From Gemmatales bacterium (GTDB lineage Bacteria > Planctomycetota > Planctomycetia > Gemmatales > Gemmataceae), in the NCBI GenBank assembly GCA_026004675.1, contig BPJP01000013.1:62001-126000 (forward strand): 64,000 bases of DNA. Reading direction: 5' to 3'. Every line of letters begins with the position of its first letter. Position 1 is the stretch's first letter. Positions 28,408-36,945 of the stretch are shown one piece after another. Made by a program: the position numbers and the translations under genes. The notes beneath the pieces were generated by a model, which was not told the DNA's origin, did not search any database, and saw only the letters and a list, made by a program, of their open reading frames with translations.

Positions 28408-29241
28408 TTATTCGTTTTCACCGAGCTTCATGCGGACAAACTTGACCAGCTTGGCACCAACCGAGTCGAGCAACTGGCCGACTGTTTTCGAATCGTCCTT
28501 GACGAACGGCTGTTCGAGCAGGACGTGTTCGGCAAACCACGTTTTCATTTTGCCCTCGGCAATCTTTTCGACGATGTTATCGGGTTTGCCAGTGGAGGCT
28601 GCCTGCGTTTTCGCGATCTCTTTCTCGCGTTCCAGACGCTCAGGGGGAATGTCGTCACGGGTGGCGGCAACAGGATTCTTCGCCGTTATGTGCATGCAGA
28701 TGTCGCGGAGCATTTGCTCATTAGCGTTTCCCCCTTCGACCTGCACCAGCACCCCGATCGAACCGTCATGATGGACGTAACTTCCCAAGGTTCCTTCCAG
28801 GCGGACAAAACGCGCCGGCTTCATGTTCTCGCGTATCAAGCCGATGACTTCGCTGATCCGGTCGTTGACAGTTTTGGACTCGTCTTCGACAAAGGGCTGT
28901 TGCAACAACTCCTCGACAGTCGCCGGATTCTTGAAAGCCACATGTTTGGCCAGTTGGTTGGCCAGCTTAACGAAGTCCTCCCCTTTGGCGACAGGGGCGC
29001 TTTCGCAGCGCATTTCCACAAGTGCGCCGACTTTTTTCTCTGGATCGATGAAAGCAGCAATACGCCCCTCGGCGGTTTCGCGGCCCCCCTTCTTATCCTG
29101 GATTGCCTTGTTCTGCTTGAGCAGGATCTCGACAGCCTTCTCCATGTCGCCTCCTGCTTCCGTCAGTGCTTTCTTGCAATCCATCATCGGGGCATTCGTT
29201 CGCTCCCGCAGGATTTTCACGTCGCTAGCAGCAATAGCCAT
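28408..29241 (-). CDS. tsf: Elongation factor Ts
   Basis: The 277-residue protein carries the EF-Ts N-terminal UBA-like signature NAPMMDCKKALTEAGGDMEKAVEIL and the core blocks GRIAAFID, ALVEMRCES and NEQMLRDICMHI. It is the guanine-nucleotide exchange factor for EF-Tu. The start ATG follows GGAGGAG. It lies downstream of rpsB on the same strand, the classic rpsB-tsf operon, with a 187-base gap. Its C-terminal domain is repeated (VEELLQQPFVEDESKTVNDRI and LLEQPFVKDDSKTVGQLL), as is normal for EF-Ts duplicated core subdomains. Confidence 0.96.
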   Translation of the reverse strand: MAIAASDVKILRERTNAPMMDCKKALTEAGGDMEKAVEILLKQNKAIQDKKGGRETAEGRIAAFIDPEKKVGALVEMRCESAPVAKGEDFVKLANQLAKHVAFKNPATVEELLQQPFVEDESKTVNDRISEVIGLIRENMKPARFVRLEGTLGSYVHHDGSIGVLVQVEGGNANEQMLRDICMHITAKNPVAATRDDIPPERLEREKEIAKTQAASTGKPDNIVEKIAEGKMKTWFAEHVLLEQPFVKDDSKTVGQLLDSVGAKLVKFVRMKLGENE

Positions 29242-29428
29242 GACTCCTCCTGTTTGTTTGGTATGCCGGCCTGGCAGGCCAGGCTGCGTAAAACCAGATC
29301 AAACAAACCCCGGCGGCACCGAATCGACAGGCGAAGGTCGAAATTCCAGCCCTTTGCCGCGGCACCCTGCATGGATGGGTCGATAGCGACTATCACGAAA
29401 CGCTATCGCACCCATCCTCTTGTTGCAC

Positions 29429-30292
29429 TTATTCTATGATAGCGGAAGCCGGCGATGGGTTCGATGGGCCGGTGCCAGCAAGGGGGCGTGGCCGAGGTGC
29501 AACCTGTTCCGGCATCAACGCCTTGCCTTCCAGGACGGCATCCGCCAGTTTGCCGAGAATCAACTCGATCGAACGAATGCTGTCGTCGTTGCCCGGGATT
29601 GGCAAGTCGACCATGTCGGGATCGCTGTCCGTGTCAATCAACGTAACGGTAGTGATGCCCATGCGCTGTGCTTCCCGGACCGCGATAACTTCACGTTTGG
29701 GGTCGACGATCACAAGGGCGTTCGGCAGGCGATTCATGTCACGGATGCCCTGGAGGTTCCGTGTAATTTTGATCAGTTCGCGGTTCAACGTTGCCACCAT
29801 CTTTTTGCTGTAGCTGCGGATGGGGGCCGTCTCGGGTGCTTTGCTCAACTCGGGCTTGCCAGCTTCATTGAGCATATTGCGCATATAGGCTTTCATATCG
29901 ATTCTGGCCGGATTTTCGCCCGCCGGCAGCCAAAGCGATTCCAACTCGTTCAAACGCTTGAGGCGATCGCGAATCGTGCGGAAGTTCGTCAGCGTGCCCC
30001 CCAGCCAGCGCTCACTGACATAGGGCATACCGCATCGCTGCGCTTCGCGTTCGATCGCTTCTTTGGCTTGGCGTTTGGTACCGACGAAGAGAACCAGTTG
30101 TCCCTGGCCGGCGATCTGCACCAGGTAGCGGTAGGCGCGTAGCAACCCGCGAACCGTTTCGCGCAGATCAATGATGTGGATCAGATTACGTTTGCCGTAA
30201 ATGTACGGCCTCATCTTTGGATTCCAGCGGCTGGCACGATGTCCGAAGTGAACCCCAGCCTCGATCAAGTCCTTTACTTGGACGATGGCCAC
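29429..30292 (-). CDS. rpsB: 30S ribosomal protein S2
   Basis: A GTG start at 30292 is preceded by GGAGGG, and the product starts MAIVQVKDLIEAGVHFGH. Other S2 blocks are WNPKMRPYIYG, VLFVGTKRQAKEAI, ERWLGGTLTNFRTI and the late PNALVIVDPKREVIAVREA and GIPVVALID-equivalent GITTVTLIDTDSDP. Length is 287 residues, with a Pro-rich C-terminal tail beyond the core. It begins the rpsB-tsf operon and marks the left edge of the accessory island. Confidence 0.96.
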   Translation of the reverse strand: MAIVQVKDLIEAGVHFGHRASRWNPKMRPYIYGKRNLIHIIDLRETVRGLLRAYRYLVQIAGQGQLVLFVGTKRQAKEAIEREAQRCGMPYVSERWLGGTLTNFRTIRDRLKRLNELESLWLPAGENPARIDMKAYMRNMLNEAGKPELSKAPETAPIRSYSKKMVATLNRELIKITRNLQGIRDMNRLPNALVIVDPKREVIAVREAQRMGITTVTLIDTDSDPDMVDLPIPGNDDSIRSIELILGKLADAVLEGKALMPEQVAPRPRPLAGTGPSNPSPASAIIE

Positions 30293-30479
30293 GCACGTCC
30301 CTCCTGTCTTTCTTGTACCATTGGAAAGCTTTCTCCTTTACAAAAGCCGATCCTTAAAACGGAGCAACTCCGCCGGCGAGCCGCCCGTAGTTGCAAAGAG
30401 CCTATTATATGGGAGCCAAACCCATTTGGCGCGTAGTGGAGAAGGAGTTCATCCTAACATTCGCCGCCCCACTGGTCAA

Positions 30480-30638
30480 ATAAGAATTCGCAAATCCATC
30501 TATCGGGGCGCACGACAGGGTTTGCAGCTGGCGGACGTACGCGTTGGCAACTTGACCGTCCGCGACAACCATACCTTCGCGATGGGCGAGGCTAGCTTAC
30601 TGGTGCACAATGTCGGCTGGTGTTCGGCCCTGGACTAG
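30480..30638 (+). pseudogene. Remnant of a pretoxin Hint domain
   Basis: The frame ends with VRVGNLTVRDNHTFAMGEAS then LLVHNVGWC, the standard C-terminus of the self-splicing Hint domain that precedes toxins in polymorphic secreted proteins. Nothing N-terminal survives. A TAG at 30636-30638 lies in the same frame as the nuclease toxin that follows 18 bases later. The natural reading is that Hint and toxin were once one polypeptide and a nonsense mutation or recombination separated them. Its boundaries on the left are approximate. Confidence 0.6.
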
Positions 30639-30656
30639 ATCCCCGCGAGGAAGACG

Positions 30657-31142
30657 ATGCGCCAGAACCTTGCCACTAAACTGGGAGTGGCATTGAAGAA
30701 GATTCACGGCCACCACATCGTACAAAAGAGGATTCCTGCAAAGTTCTTCAACAAGAAGATCAACGGTATAAAGATTAAGGACTATGCCGCGCCGGCCGTG
30801 AATTGGTCCGTCTCCGACAAGGCGGCCTGGTATATCGGCAAATCCAATGAGATACTCCAGAAAGCAAAAATCCCGATCTACGGCATTGCCGACTTTGGCG
30901 ACAATGCCAAGGCGCTGAAGGCCCTGACCAAAGTCATCGCCGAGACGAAGAAAGTGCCCGCCAATCTAACCTACGCCTACAATGGAGGAGGCGTGCATTC
31001 GCTGGCGTCGCAAAAGGCGGTGTATGAACGCATTGCGAAGGCAGCGAAAGGCAACCCGTTGGCAAACGCTGCGGAAATCGAGGAAGAATTGCGCCGCATC
31101 GGCCGCATCTTCCAGCGAGGTAAGCTACCCACCTTCCCATGA
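30657..31142 (+). CDS. HNH/Endo VII-type nuclease toxin domain (GHH/AHH-like)
   Basis: The 161-residue frame has the nuclease signature HGHHIVQKRIPAKFF near residues 18-32. A second conserved His lies in GVHSLASQKAVYERIAKAA, then a helical end ANAAEIEEELRRIGRIF. This matches the AHH/GHH group of treble-clef DNases common as C-terminal polymorphic toxins. It lacks its own secretion part; only a Hint remnant lies upstream in the same frame. The stop overlaps an ATG, and the next gene is an ankyrin protein that should be its immunity partner. Confidence 0.68.
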   Translation: MRQNLATKLGVALKKIHGHHIVQKRIPAKFFNKKINGIKIKDYAAPAVNWSVSDKAAWYIGKSNEILQKAKIPIYGIADFGDNAKALKALTKVIAETKKVPANLTYAYNGGGVHSLASQKAVYERIAKAAKGNPLANAAEIEEELRRIGRIFQRGKLPTFP

Positions 31143-31159
31143 GCGAAGGAGTATGCCAA

Positions 31160-31693
31160 ATGGCGGAAATTGAACTCGAAGACGAAATCAAACAAGCGAT
31201 TTCCCAACATGATGTCGCTCGAGTGCGTAAATTGTTCAGCGAACATCCTGAGTATGTCCACCGGTGCTGGAACGAATTCTTGCCCTGGCTCGATCTCGCC
31301 GTTACCAGACAAGACATCGACATGGTAAAAACGCTGCTAGAACTTGGTTGCGACATCAATCAAGGAAAATCCGGATCCACAACGACTTTTGAAACGCCCT
31401 TGTGGGTCGCCTTGACGAAGGATGACCCTGCAATGACAAAATTGCTGCTCGAACGAGGCGCCGATGCAAGTCGAGAGCATTATGTTATAGACGCCATTGT
31501 CGGCGACAATCAACATTCCCTTGAACTGGTCAAACTTCTCGAAGAACACGGAGCAGACTTGCATGCTGTCTACATGAACGAAATCACGAACGAACCGATG
31601 AACGCCCTGAGCGCCGCGATCGATTGGGGCAAGGACGACGTAGCCGAATACCTTCGTTCGAAAGGCGCCGTGCTGCCAACCGTCGAGAAATAG
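31160..31693 (+). CDS. Ankyrin-repeat immunity protein, copy 1
   Basis: The 177-residue protein (start MAEIELEDEIKQAI after GAAGGAG; a coupled ATG at 31139 is possible) has about four ankyrin repeats: LFSEHPEYVHRCWNEFLPWL, MVKTLLELGCDINQG, MTKLLLERGADASRE and ELVKLLEEHGADLHAVYM. Ankyrin proteins are a recognised immunity class in polymorphic toxin loci. It directly follows the HNH toxin. The last 56 residues are almost identical to those of two further copies downstream, while the N-terminal part differs. Confidence 0.8.
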   Translation: MAEIELEDEIKQAISQHDVARVRKLFSEHPEYVHRCWNEFLPWLDLAVTRQDIDMVKTLLELGCDINQGKSGSTTTFETPLWVALTKDDPAMTKLLLERGADASREHYVIDAIVGDNQHSLELVKLLEEHGADLHAVYMNEITNEPMNALSAAIDWGKDDVAEYLRSKGAVLPTVEK

Positions 31694-31709
31694 GAGATCG
31701 CCATGAAAC

Positions 31710-31922
31710 ATGCGTGCCGGCTGCAGGCGCGTGCAGGATGCCAACCAGACTTATGCTTACAATGGCAGAGGCGTGCATTCGCTGGCATCGCAAAAGGCGG
31801 TGTATGAAAGGTTAGCCAAAGTAGCAGGTGACAACCCGCTGTCAAACGCTGCGGAAATCGAAGCGGAACTTCGCAGAATTGGCCGCATTTATCAACAGGG
31901 CAAGCTTCCAAAGTCCCCATAA
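31710..31922 (+). pseudogene. Truncated 3' end of the HNH toxin, copy 2
   Basis: From about 31737 this frame repeats the end of the toxin (TYAYNGRGVHSLASQKAVYE, then a helical end closing GKLPKSP) but lacks the HGHHIVQK catalytic part. It is joined upstream to a short sequence, MKHACRLQARAGC in another frame, that also appears before copy 3. It cannot be an active nuclease and is best read as a recombination scar or a silent tip fragment kept with its immunity gene. Confidence 0.7.
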
Positions 31923-31935
31923 ACGGTACAGAACA

Positions 31936-32454
31936 ATGAGCGTTGAAGAAGATATCAAGCAAGCGATATCGAACGGTGACGAGGCTAGAATGCGTGAGCT
32001 TTTCGGCAGGCATCCCGACTATCTCCATCGTCGTTGGCATGATTATGTCCCTTGGCTGGACCTTGCCGTGATGCGCAAGAACGAGCGTTTGGTGAGAGCG
32101 TTGCTAGAATTGGGTTGCAACGTTAATCAATCGAAGGGGTCTTCTTCGTTTGAAACCCCTCTATTCTCTGCGTTGTGTGAAGACGATCCTGGGATGGCTA
32201 GGCTTCTTTTGGAACATGGCGCTGATCCGCATCTCGAAAGACTGGTGATTACCGCCATTGTCGGTGACAATCAACATTCTCTCGAACTGGTCAAACTTCT
32301 CGAAGAACACGGAGCAGACTTGCATGCTGTCTACACGAACGAAATCACGAACGAACCCATGAACGCCCTGAGCGCCGCGATCGATTGGGGCAAGGACGAC
32401 GTAGCCGAATACTTGCGTTCGAAAGGCGCCGTGCTGCCAACCGTCGAGAAATAG
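31936..32454 (+). CDS. Ankyrin-repeat immunity protein, copy 2
   Basis: The ATG at 31936 gives 172 residues (MSVEEDIKQAISNGDEARMR). Repeats match copy 1 in order: LFGRHPDYLHRRWHDYVPWL, LVRALLELGCNVNQS, MARLLLEHGADPHLE, ELVKLLEEHGADLHAVYT. The N-terminal 115 residues have diverged from copy 1, but the last 56 residues and about 90 bases after the stop are nearly identical. It presumably protects against a variant of the HNH toxin. Confidence 0.78.
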   Translation: MSVEEDIKQAISNGDEARMRELFGRHPDYLHRRWHDYVPWLDLAVMRKNERLVRALLELGCNVNQSKGSSSFETPLFSALCEDDPGMARLLLEHGADPHLERLVITAIVGDNQHSLELVKLLEEHGADLHAVYTNEITNEPMNALSAAIDWGKDDVAEYLRSKGAVLPTVEK

Positions 32455-32497
32455 GAGATCGCCATGAAACATGCGTGCTGGCTCCAGGCGCGTGCAG

Positions 32498-32674
32498 GAT
32501 GCCAACCTGACTTATGCTTAAAATGGAGGAGGCGTGCATTCGCTGGCGTCGCAAAAGGCGGTGTATGAACGCATTGCGAAAGTTGCAGATGGTAACCCCC
32601 TGGCTAATGCGGCGAAGATCGAGGACGAACTCCGAGAAATTGGACGAATCTTCCAAAGAGGCAAACTCCCTTAA
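32498..32674 (+). pseudogene. Truncated 3' end of the HNH toxin, copy 3
   Basis: This frame reads DANLTYA, an in-frame TAA where copy 1 has TAC, then NGGGVHSLASQKAVYERIAK and the usual helical end closing RIFQRGKLP. It lacks the catalytic HNH region and is also interrupted by the stop, so it is non-functional. It precedes the third ankyrin gene exactly as in the other copies. Confidence 0.72.
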
Positions 32675-32694
32675 ATCTCCATAAGGATGATGTT

Positions 32695-33888
32695 ATGGCG
32701 GATCCTATTGAAACTGAAATCGACCAGGCAATTTCCTCGAGTGACGTAAATCGCGTGCGTGAGTTGTTCGGTCAGCATCCGGATTACATACATCGTCGCT
32801 GGAACGACTACTTGCCATGGCTGGATCTTGCCGTGTCGCAAAAAAACCCTCAAATTGTGAAGACGTTGCTTGAGTGTGGCTGCGACGTCAATCAATCAAA
32901 GGGAAAGTCCGATTTTGAGACGCCGTTATTCTCCGCACTCTGCGAAGACGATCCCGCAATGGTCAAGCTGCTCCTGGAGCATGGCGCCGACCCGAATCGT
33001 CACAAAACGGTGATAACCGCAATTGTAGGCATGAACGAACATTCCCTTGAACTGGTCAAACTTCTCGAAGAACACGGAGCAGACTTGCATGCTGTCTACA
33101 TGAACGAAATCACGAACGAACCGATGAACGCCCTGAGCGCCGCGATCGATTGGGGCAAGGACGACGTAGCCGAATACTTGCGTTCGAAAGGCGCCGTGCT
33201 GCCAACCGTCGAGAAATTGGGCAATAACTCAGCAGGAGATGATTCGGTGCCCGATCAAACGAACCTACTGGCTGATGAGGTTAAGGCCTACTTCAAAGAG
33301 AACTTCGGCCCCGTCAACCCGCTGGCGTTGGTCGAGATCGTGCCGACGACCTGGCCGCCAATCTCTATCCACGTCATCCCTGCGTCCGAAGAGCGGAAGC
33401 ACATCACGCTTTTCACCACGGGCATGTCCGACGAGCCTATGACCGTGCCGGAACCCGGAGGCGAGGACGACCGCTGGATGTTGGACTATCGCTGGGCGGA
33501 AATCTACATTCAGCTTCCTGCCGATTGGGATTTGTCAAATCTCGGCGATCCGAAATGGCGTTGGCCGATCGACTGGTTGCGTTCGACGGCCGCTTACCCG
33601 CACGCCAACGAAACCTGGCTCGGCGGCCCGGTGACCATCATCGCCAATGGCGATCCGCCCGAGCCGCTGTCTCCGAACACGAACTTCACCTCGTTGCTGC
33701 TTTTGGCGGACAAATGGTTCACCAGCCGAGATGGCCGCACCGTGCAACTCTACCGCATGGCGCCGATTTACACGGAGGAGCGCGAACTGGAGATTTCCCA
33801 GGGGATCGACGAATTGCTCCGCCGCTTCGATTCAAGCAACATAAACTTCGTGGTTGATCTCGACCGCCCCAACGTCGGAAAACGGTGA
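32695..33888 (+). CDS. Ankyrin-SUFU fusion immunity protein
   Basis: The 397-residue protein joins two immunity domains. Residues 1-175 are the third ankyrin copy and keep the common end GAVLPTVEK. Where copies 1 and 2 stop, this one continues into LGNNSAGDDSVPDQ and then a SUFU (suppressor of fused-like) domain: VKAYFKENFGPVNPLAL, HVIPASEERKHITLFTTGMS, WAEIYIQLPADW, FTSLLLLADKWF. SUFU-domain proteins are a known immunity family. The fusion could neutralise two toxins or be a chance join during cassette recombination. Confidence 0.8.
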   Translation: MADPIETEIDQAISSSDVNRVRELFGQHPDYIHRRWNDYLPWLDLAVSQKNPQIVKTLLECGCDVNQSKGKSDFETPLFSALCEDDPAMVKLLLEHGADPNRHKTVITAIVGMNEHSLELVKLLEEHGADLHAVYMNEITNEPMNALSAAIDWGKDDVAEYLRSKGAVLPTVEKLGNNSAGDDSVPDQTNLLADEVKAYFKENFGPVNPLALVEIVPTTWPPISIHVIPASEERKHITLFTTGMSDEPMTVPEPGGEDDRWMLDYRWAEIYIQLPADWDLSNLGDPKWRWPIDWLRSTAAYPHANETWLGGPVTIIANGDPPEPLSPNTNFTSLLLLADKWFTSRDGRTVQLYRMAPIYTEERELEISQGIDELLRRFDSSNINFVVDLDRPNVGKR

Positions 33889-33945
33889 GGGATGAGCTTG
33901 AGAGGTCAAGTCGCAAAAGTCGCTGAAGACTCGACATCTGTGGGT

Positions 33946-34188
33946 TGTCCCTACCAAAAACCCAATCCAGTAAACGAATCCCATGAATCGAGCCGGTTGC
34001 AGCAGGTTGGGAGAGCGATAACGGGAGAGGAAAGGGTTCGCCGGTGAATTAGCCGAAAGCGAACCTTCAGCTCTTTGACAATTCGCCAAGCACATCCAAA
34101 GGACCCAGATGCGGATGGCGTATAGCAGCTAAAGAACAACGGGCTTGGGCACCCAGACGCGGATGGCGTATAGGACGCCCTGCCTGCG
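33946..34188 (+). repeat. Cassette header repeat 1
   Basis: About 240 bases directly upstream of an RHS-core tip, shared with seven other sites in this window (three truncated). It contains AGCTCTTTGACAATTCGC and two copies of a short internal repeat with core GACGCGGATGGCGTATAGG (one copy here varies). No long ORF is conserved through it. An in-frame TAG near its end marks where the RHS reading frame opens. It may serve as homology for recombination or as a promoter region. Confidence 0.85.
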
Positions 34189-35676
34189 TTGGCGGTTCCC
34201 TCTGGCCGGTATCGCTTCACCGGCCGCGAGTTCGAATCCATCACCGGCTTTCAATACCACCGCGCTCGCTATTACGATCCAGGCACCGGCCGGTGGATTT
34301 CGCCAGACCCGGCCGAGGCCGACATCAATCCCTACCGCTACGCCGGCAACAGCCCGACGAATTTTGTGGATCGCAACGGGATGTTCTTGCAGAGCATCAT
34401 CGGCACGGCCGCCGAGGTGGGCTCGTCTCTTGCCACTTCCATCGCCCGGCTTCCATTCGTTCCGTCGTTGGGCGTGGGCCGGCTACTGACCGGGCAGTCG
34501 ACTACCCGCGATCTCGCGACTCTGCCGTTGGATTTCGTGTTCCCGTTTGGAGCGTTTGGACTCAATGATTTTGCCCTATCCGTGGCGGAATCGGCGTTCC
34601 AGGCATTGGCTGAGGCGTGGGAGCAAGACCCGTATGCGGTCATCAGCGAAATCGGTCATACCATACTCGACATTGCTGGTTTGTTTCCGGTTGTTGGCAA
34701 TATCGCCGACCTGGCCAATGCTGTTTGGTATGGGATTGAAGGCAATTGGGAATATGCGGCGCTCAGTTTCGCGGCCGCGATTCCGGGTCTTGGCTATCTG
34801 GCCCTGGCCGGGCAGGCGGGCAAATACGGCGCCAAGGGCACGAAGCTGGCCAACGCCTTTCTGCGGGCAACCCGGCTTTCGAAGCTGTCGACAAGGCAAT
34901 TCCGCATCGCCACCCGCAGCCTTGACGTCGCTTCCAATGTCGGCATCTCGGGTTACAATGTTGTCCAGGGCGTTCGCAACGAGAATCCGCTGCAGGTGGC
35001 GCTGGGCGCCTTTGGTTTCACGGTCAACGCCGCGGCGGTGGCGCGGTGGAGCCGGAAAACCAGCGATGCGTTGGTTCCCGCTGGCCCGCTTCAAGAGCGG
35101 TTCGGCCCGTTCGATGGCTTGTATTTCAATAGTAGGGCGGAGCTGGATGCTTACGTCCGGGCAAGAAAAGGCCGGTTGCTGGGGGCAGATGTTGCTCCAG
35201 GGGCAAACAATGGCGCACGCATTTGGTTTCCTGGTCAGCAAACAGGGCCAACTGTGACGCCACCAGTCATTCCGCAGGCGCAGACAACCAGGGTCTTCAC
35301 AACAACTTCGCAGCCTGTTAATTTGGGACGTGTTGGCACTGGCGCAACAAATGCTCAGACGGGTACTCTTACGTCTCCTGGTGCTGGTGGCACATTTGTG
35401 ACACGAACCGATCTGACTGATCCAGTGGCGTTGCAAAGGCATATATTTGATAATGTTCCGCCAGGCTCAACTCCCAGATATGTGACAGAAATTGAAGTGC
35501 CAACTCCAGGGTTGAGAGTTGATCCCACGGAGTTAAGTCCCGCTCCGACAAATGCGTGGGTTGCGCCAAACACGTCAGGGGCTAGAATTAGAAGAGTGTG
35601 GGAGATTCGCTGGGTGAATGATCCAGCAGTTGGCTACGAAAGACCCGTTCTAGTTCCTGTTACTGGAGAATCGTAA
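34189..35676 (+). CDS. Orphan RHS tip with unknown toxin (cassette 1)
   Basis: A TTG-initiated frame of 495 residues. It begins with the RHS-core end (YRFTGREFESITGFQYHRAR, YYDPGTGRWISPDP, INPYRYAGNSPTNFVDRNG). A hydrophobic linker follows (SLATSIARLPFVPSLGVGRL to about 260), then the AAAVARWSRKTSDALVPAG linker shared with cassettes 2 and 8, and from about 345 a unique Thr/Pro-rich tip (VALQRHIFDNVPPGSTPRYV, RRVWEIRWVNDP). The tip is not recognised; the YV-E-I-EVP pattern might suit an ADP-ribosyltransferase-like fold, but that is weak. The full RHS cage gene is missing. Confidence 0.72.
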   Translation: MAVPSGRYRFTGREFESITGFQYHRARYYDPGTGRWISPDPAEADINPYRYAGNSPTNFVDRNGMFLQSIIGTAAEVGSSLATSIARLPFVPSLGVGRLLTGQSTTRDLATLPLDFVFPFGAFGLNDFALSVAESAFQALAEAWEQDPYAVISEIGHTILDIAGLFPVVGNIADLANAVWYGIEGNWEYAALSFAAAIPGLGYLALAGQAGKYGAKGTKLANAFLRATRLSKLSTRQFRIATRSLDVASNVGISGYNVVQGVRNENPLQVALGAFGFTVNAAAVARWSRKTSDALVPAGPLQERFGPFDGLYFNSRAELDAYVRARKGRLLGADVAPGANNGARIWFPGQQTGPTVTPPVIPQAQTTRVFTTTSQPVNLGRVGTGATNAQTGTLTSPGAGGTFVTRTDLTDPVALQRHIFDNVPPGSTPRYVTEIEVPTPGLRVDPTELSPAPTNAWVAPNTSGARIRRVWEIRWVNDPAVGYERPVLVPVTGES

Positions 35677-35677
35677 C

Positions 35678-36145
35678 ATGCTTACTGATAAAGCAAGAGA
35701 ACAATACAATTCTGGCGACGTATACTGGCCTGCTAAATTGGTTTTGGAATTAGAGGACAAAGCGCCTGGCAAGGCGTTACATTGGGCCATTGAGTGTGCC
35801 AAAGCGTTGGTGGAAAACACTTCTCCAGACAAAAAAGAGCACTTTTTTGAATGGCTTTCCGAATTATCCTTAGCACAAAACAACCCTGACAGCAATGCTC
35901 TAATGGAGAAGGCTCAACAGATTTGGCATGAAGAGCGAACCCGTCTGAATACGGCAATTTCACATTTGTACGCAGCGCTTTCCTACTTTGCTCAAGAAAA
36001 TGGCAACAAGTATCGGCAATCACTTTCGGGCAGTTTATATGTGATGGGTGAACACGACTTTTATCGGCAGACGTCCCTGGAGATTCCATTGGCATTGTTT
36101 GAGAAATTTTCAAGTGATGTCCGTACCGAAAACTCAATCCAATGA
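35678..36145 (+). CDS. Putative immunity protein of cassette 1
   Basis: The ATG at 35678 is at the toxin stop and gives 155 residues. It is helical and acidic-basic mixed (AREQYNSGDVYWPAKLVLEL, HFFEWLSELSLAQNNPDSNA) with no signal peptide or membrane segment. The final residues (VRTENSIQ) are encoded by the start of the next header repeat, so the natural C-terminus may have been different. The region is AT-rich compared with the RHS part. No family recognised; immunity role is inferred from position. Confidence 0.6.
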   Translation: MLTDKAREQYNSGDVYWPAKLVLELEDKAPGKALHWAIECAKALVENTSPDKKEHFFEWLSELSLAQNNPDSNALMEKAQQIWHEERTRLNTAISHLYAALSYFAQENGNKYRQSLSGSLYVMGEHDFYRQTSLEIPLALFEKFSSDVRTENSIQ

Positions 36146-36207
36146 ACGAACGCCCATGAATCGAGCCGGTCGCAGCAGGCCGCGAGAGCGGTAACGGGAG
36201 ACAAACT
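36119..36207 (+). repeat. Cassette header repeat 2 (truncated)
   Basis: The first 85 or so bases of the header are present, then at GGGAGACAAACTGCACGAAG the sequence jumps directly into the linker of an RHS tip. The rest of the header and the RHS-core end are deleted. The same junction is found at 45999-46090. Confidence 0.8.
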
Positions 36208-36365
36208 GCACGAAGCTGGCCAACGCCTTTCTGCGGGCAACCCGGCTTTCGAAGCTGTCGACTAGGCAATTACGCATCGCCACCCGCAGTCTTGATGTCG
36301 CTTCCAATGTCGGCATCTCGGGTTACAATGTTGTCCAGGGCGTTCGCAATGAGAATCCGCTGCAG

Positions 36366-36944
36366 GTGGCGCTGGGCGCCTTTGGCTTCACGGTCAACGC
36401 CGCAGCGGTGGCGCGGTGGAGCCGGAAAACCAGCGATGCGTTGGTTCCCGCCGGCCCGCTTCAAGAGCGGTTCGGCCCGTTCGATGGCTTGTATTTCAAT
36501 AGCAGGGCGGAGCTGGATGCTTACGTCCGAGCAAGAAAAGGCCGGTTGCTGGCGGGAGAGGTTGGGCCAGGAAAACTTCCTCGCAATGCACCTGAGTTTG
36601 GTGGGTTCGCTCAGGGCATAATGCCTGAAGAGATTTCGTCGATCAACCGAAATCTGGGTGGCGTCGTTAACTTGACCGGAGACGTGTCAACGTCGTTGGC
36701 CAATGCTGCCCGACGTGAAGGCTTCTGGAACAAATCAGCGACATTGGTTCGTGACATTGCTGGCAGGCACATGTTCAACGATGCGAATAAGCGTACCGCT
36801 CAGGCTGTCGTTGAAGAATTGATGCGTCGAAACGCTGTCACTTCCGGGATTACTTCTGACCAGATGCGAAAGGTGATTCAGCGAGTCGCTACTGGAGAAC
36901 TTCGGGAGATTGACGATATAGCTCGTGCTTTGAGAGGCTTCTGA
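36366..36944 (+). CDS. Fic/Doc-type toxin on a headless RHS linker (cassette 2)
   Basis: The frame is open from 36195; a GTG at 36366 gives 192 residues. After the shared linker (GFTVNAAAVARWSRKTSDAL, GLYFNSRAELDAYVRARKGR) comes a Fic/Doc domain. It has helices GIMPEEISSINRNLGGVVNL and VRDIAGRHMFNDANKRTAQA, the latter containing HMFNDANKRT, a variant of H-x-F-x-[DE]-x-N-x-R/K with Ala replacing the usual Gly. Doc-like toxins phosphorylate or AMPylate targets such as EF-Tu. The RHS-core end is deleted, so it is probably a silent donor. A near-identical copy is at 46248. Confidence 0.75.
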   Translation: MALGAFGFTVNAAAVARWSRKTSDALVPAGPLQERFGPFDGLYFNSRAELDAYVRARKGRLLAGEVGPGKLPRNAPEFGGFAQGIMPEEISSINRNLGGVVNLTGDVSTSLANAARREGFWNKSATLVRDIAGRHMFNDANKRTAQAVVEELMRRNAVTSGITSDQMRKVIQRVATGELREIDDIARALRGF

Positions 36945-36945
36945 A

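Noticed and set aside
27923..28771. A 282-codon + strand frame
   Set aside because: It passes through tRNA-Ser and into the antisense of tsf, so it cannot be a gene as a whole.
34075..34110. TTGACA in the header repeat as a sigma-70 -35 box
   Set aside because: No convincing -10 element stands 16-18 bases downstream in the aligned copies; noted only as conserved sequence.
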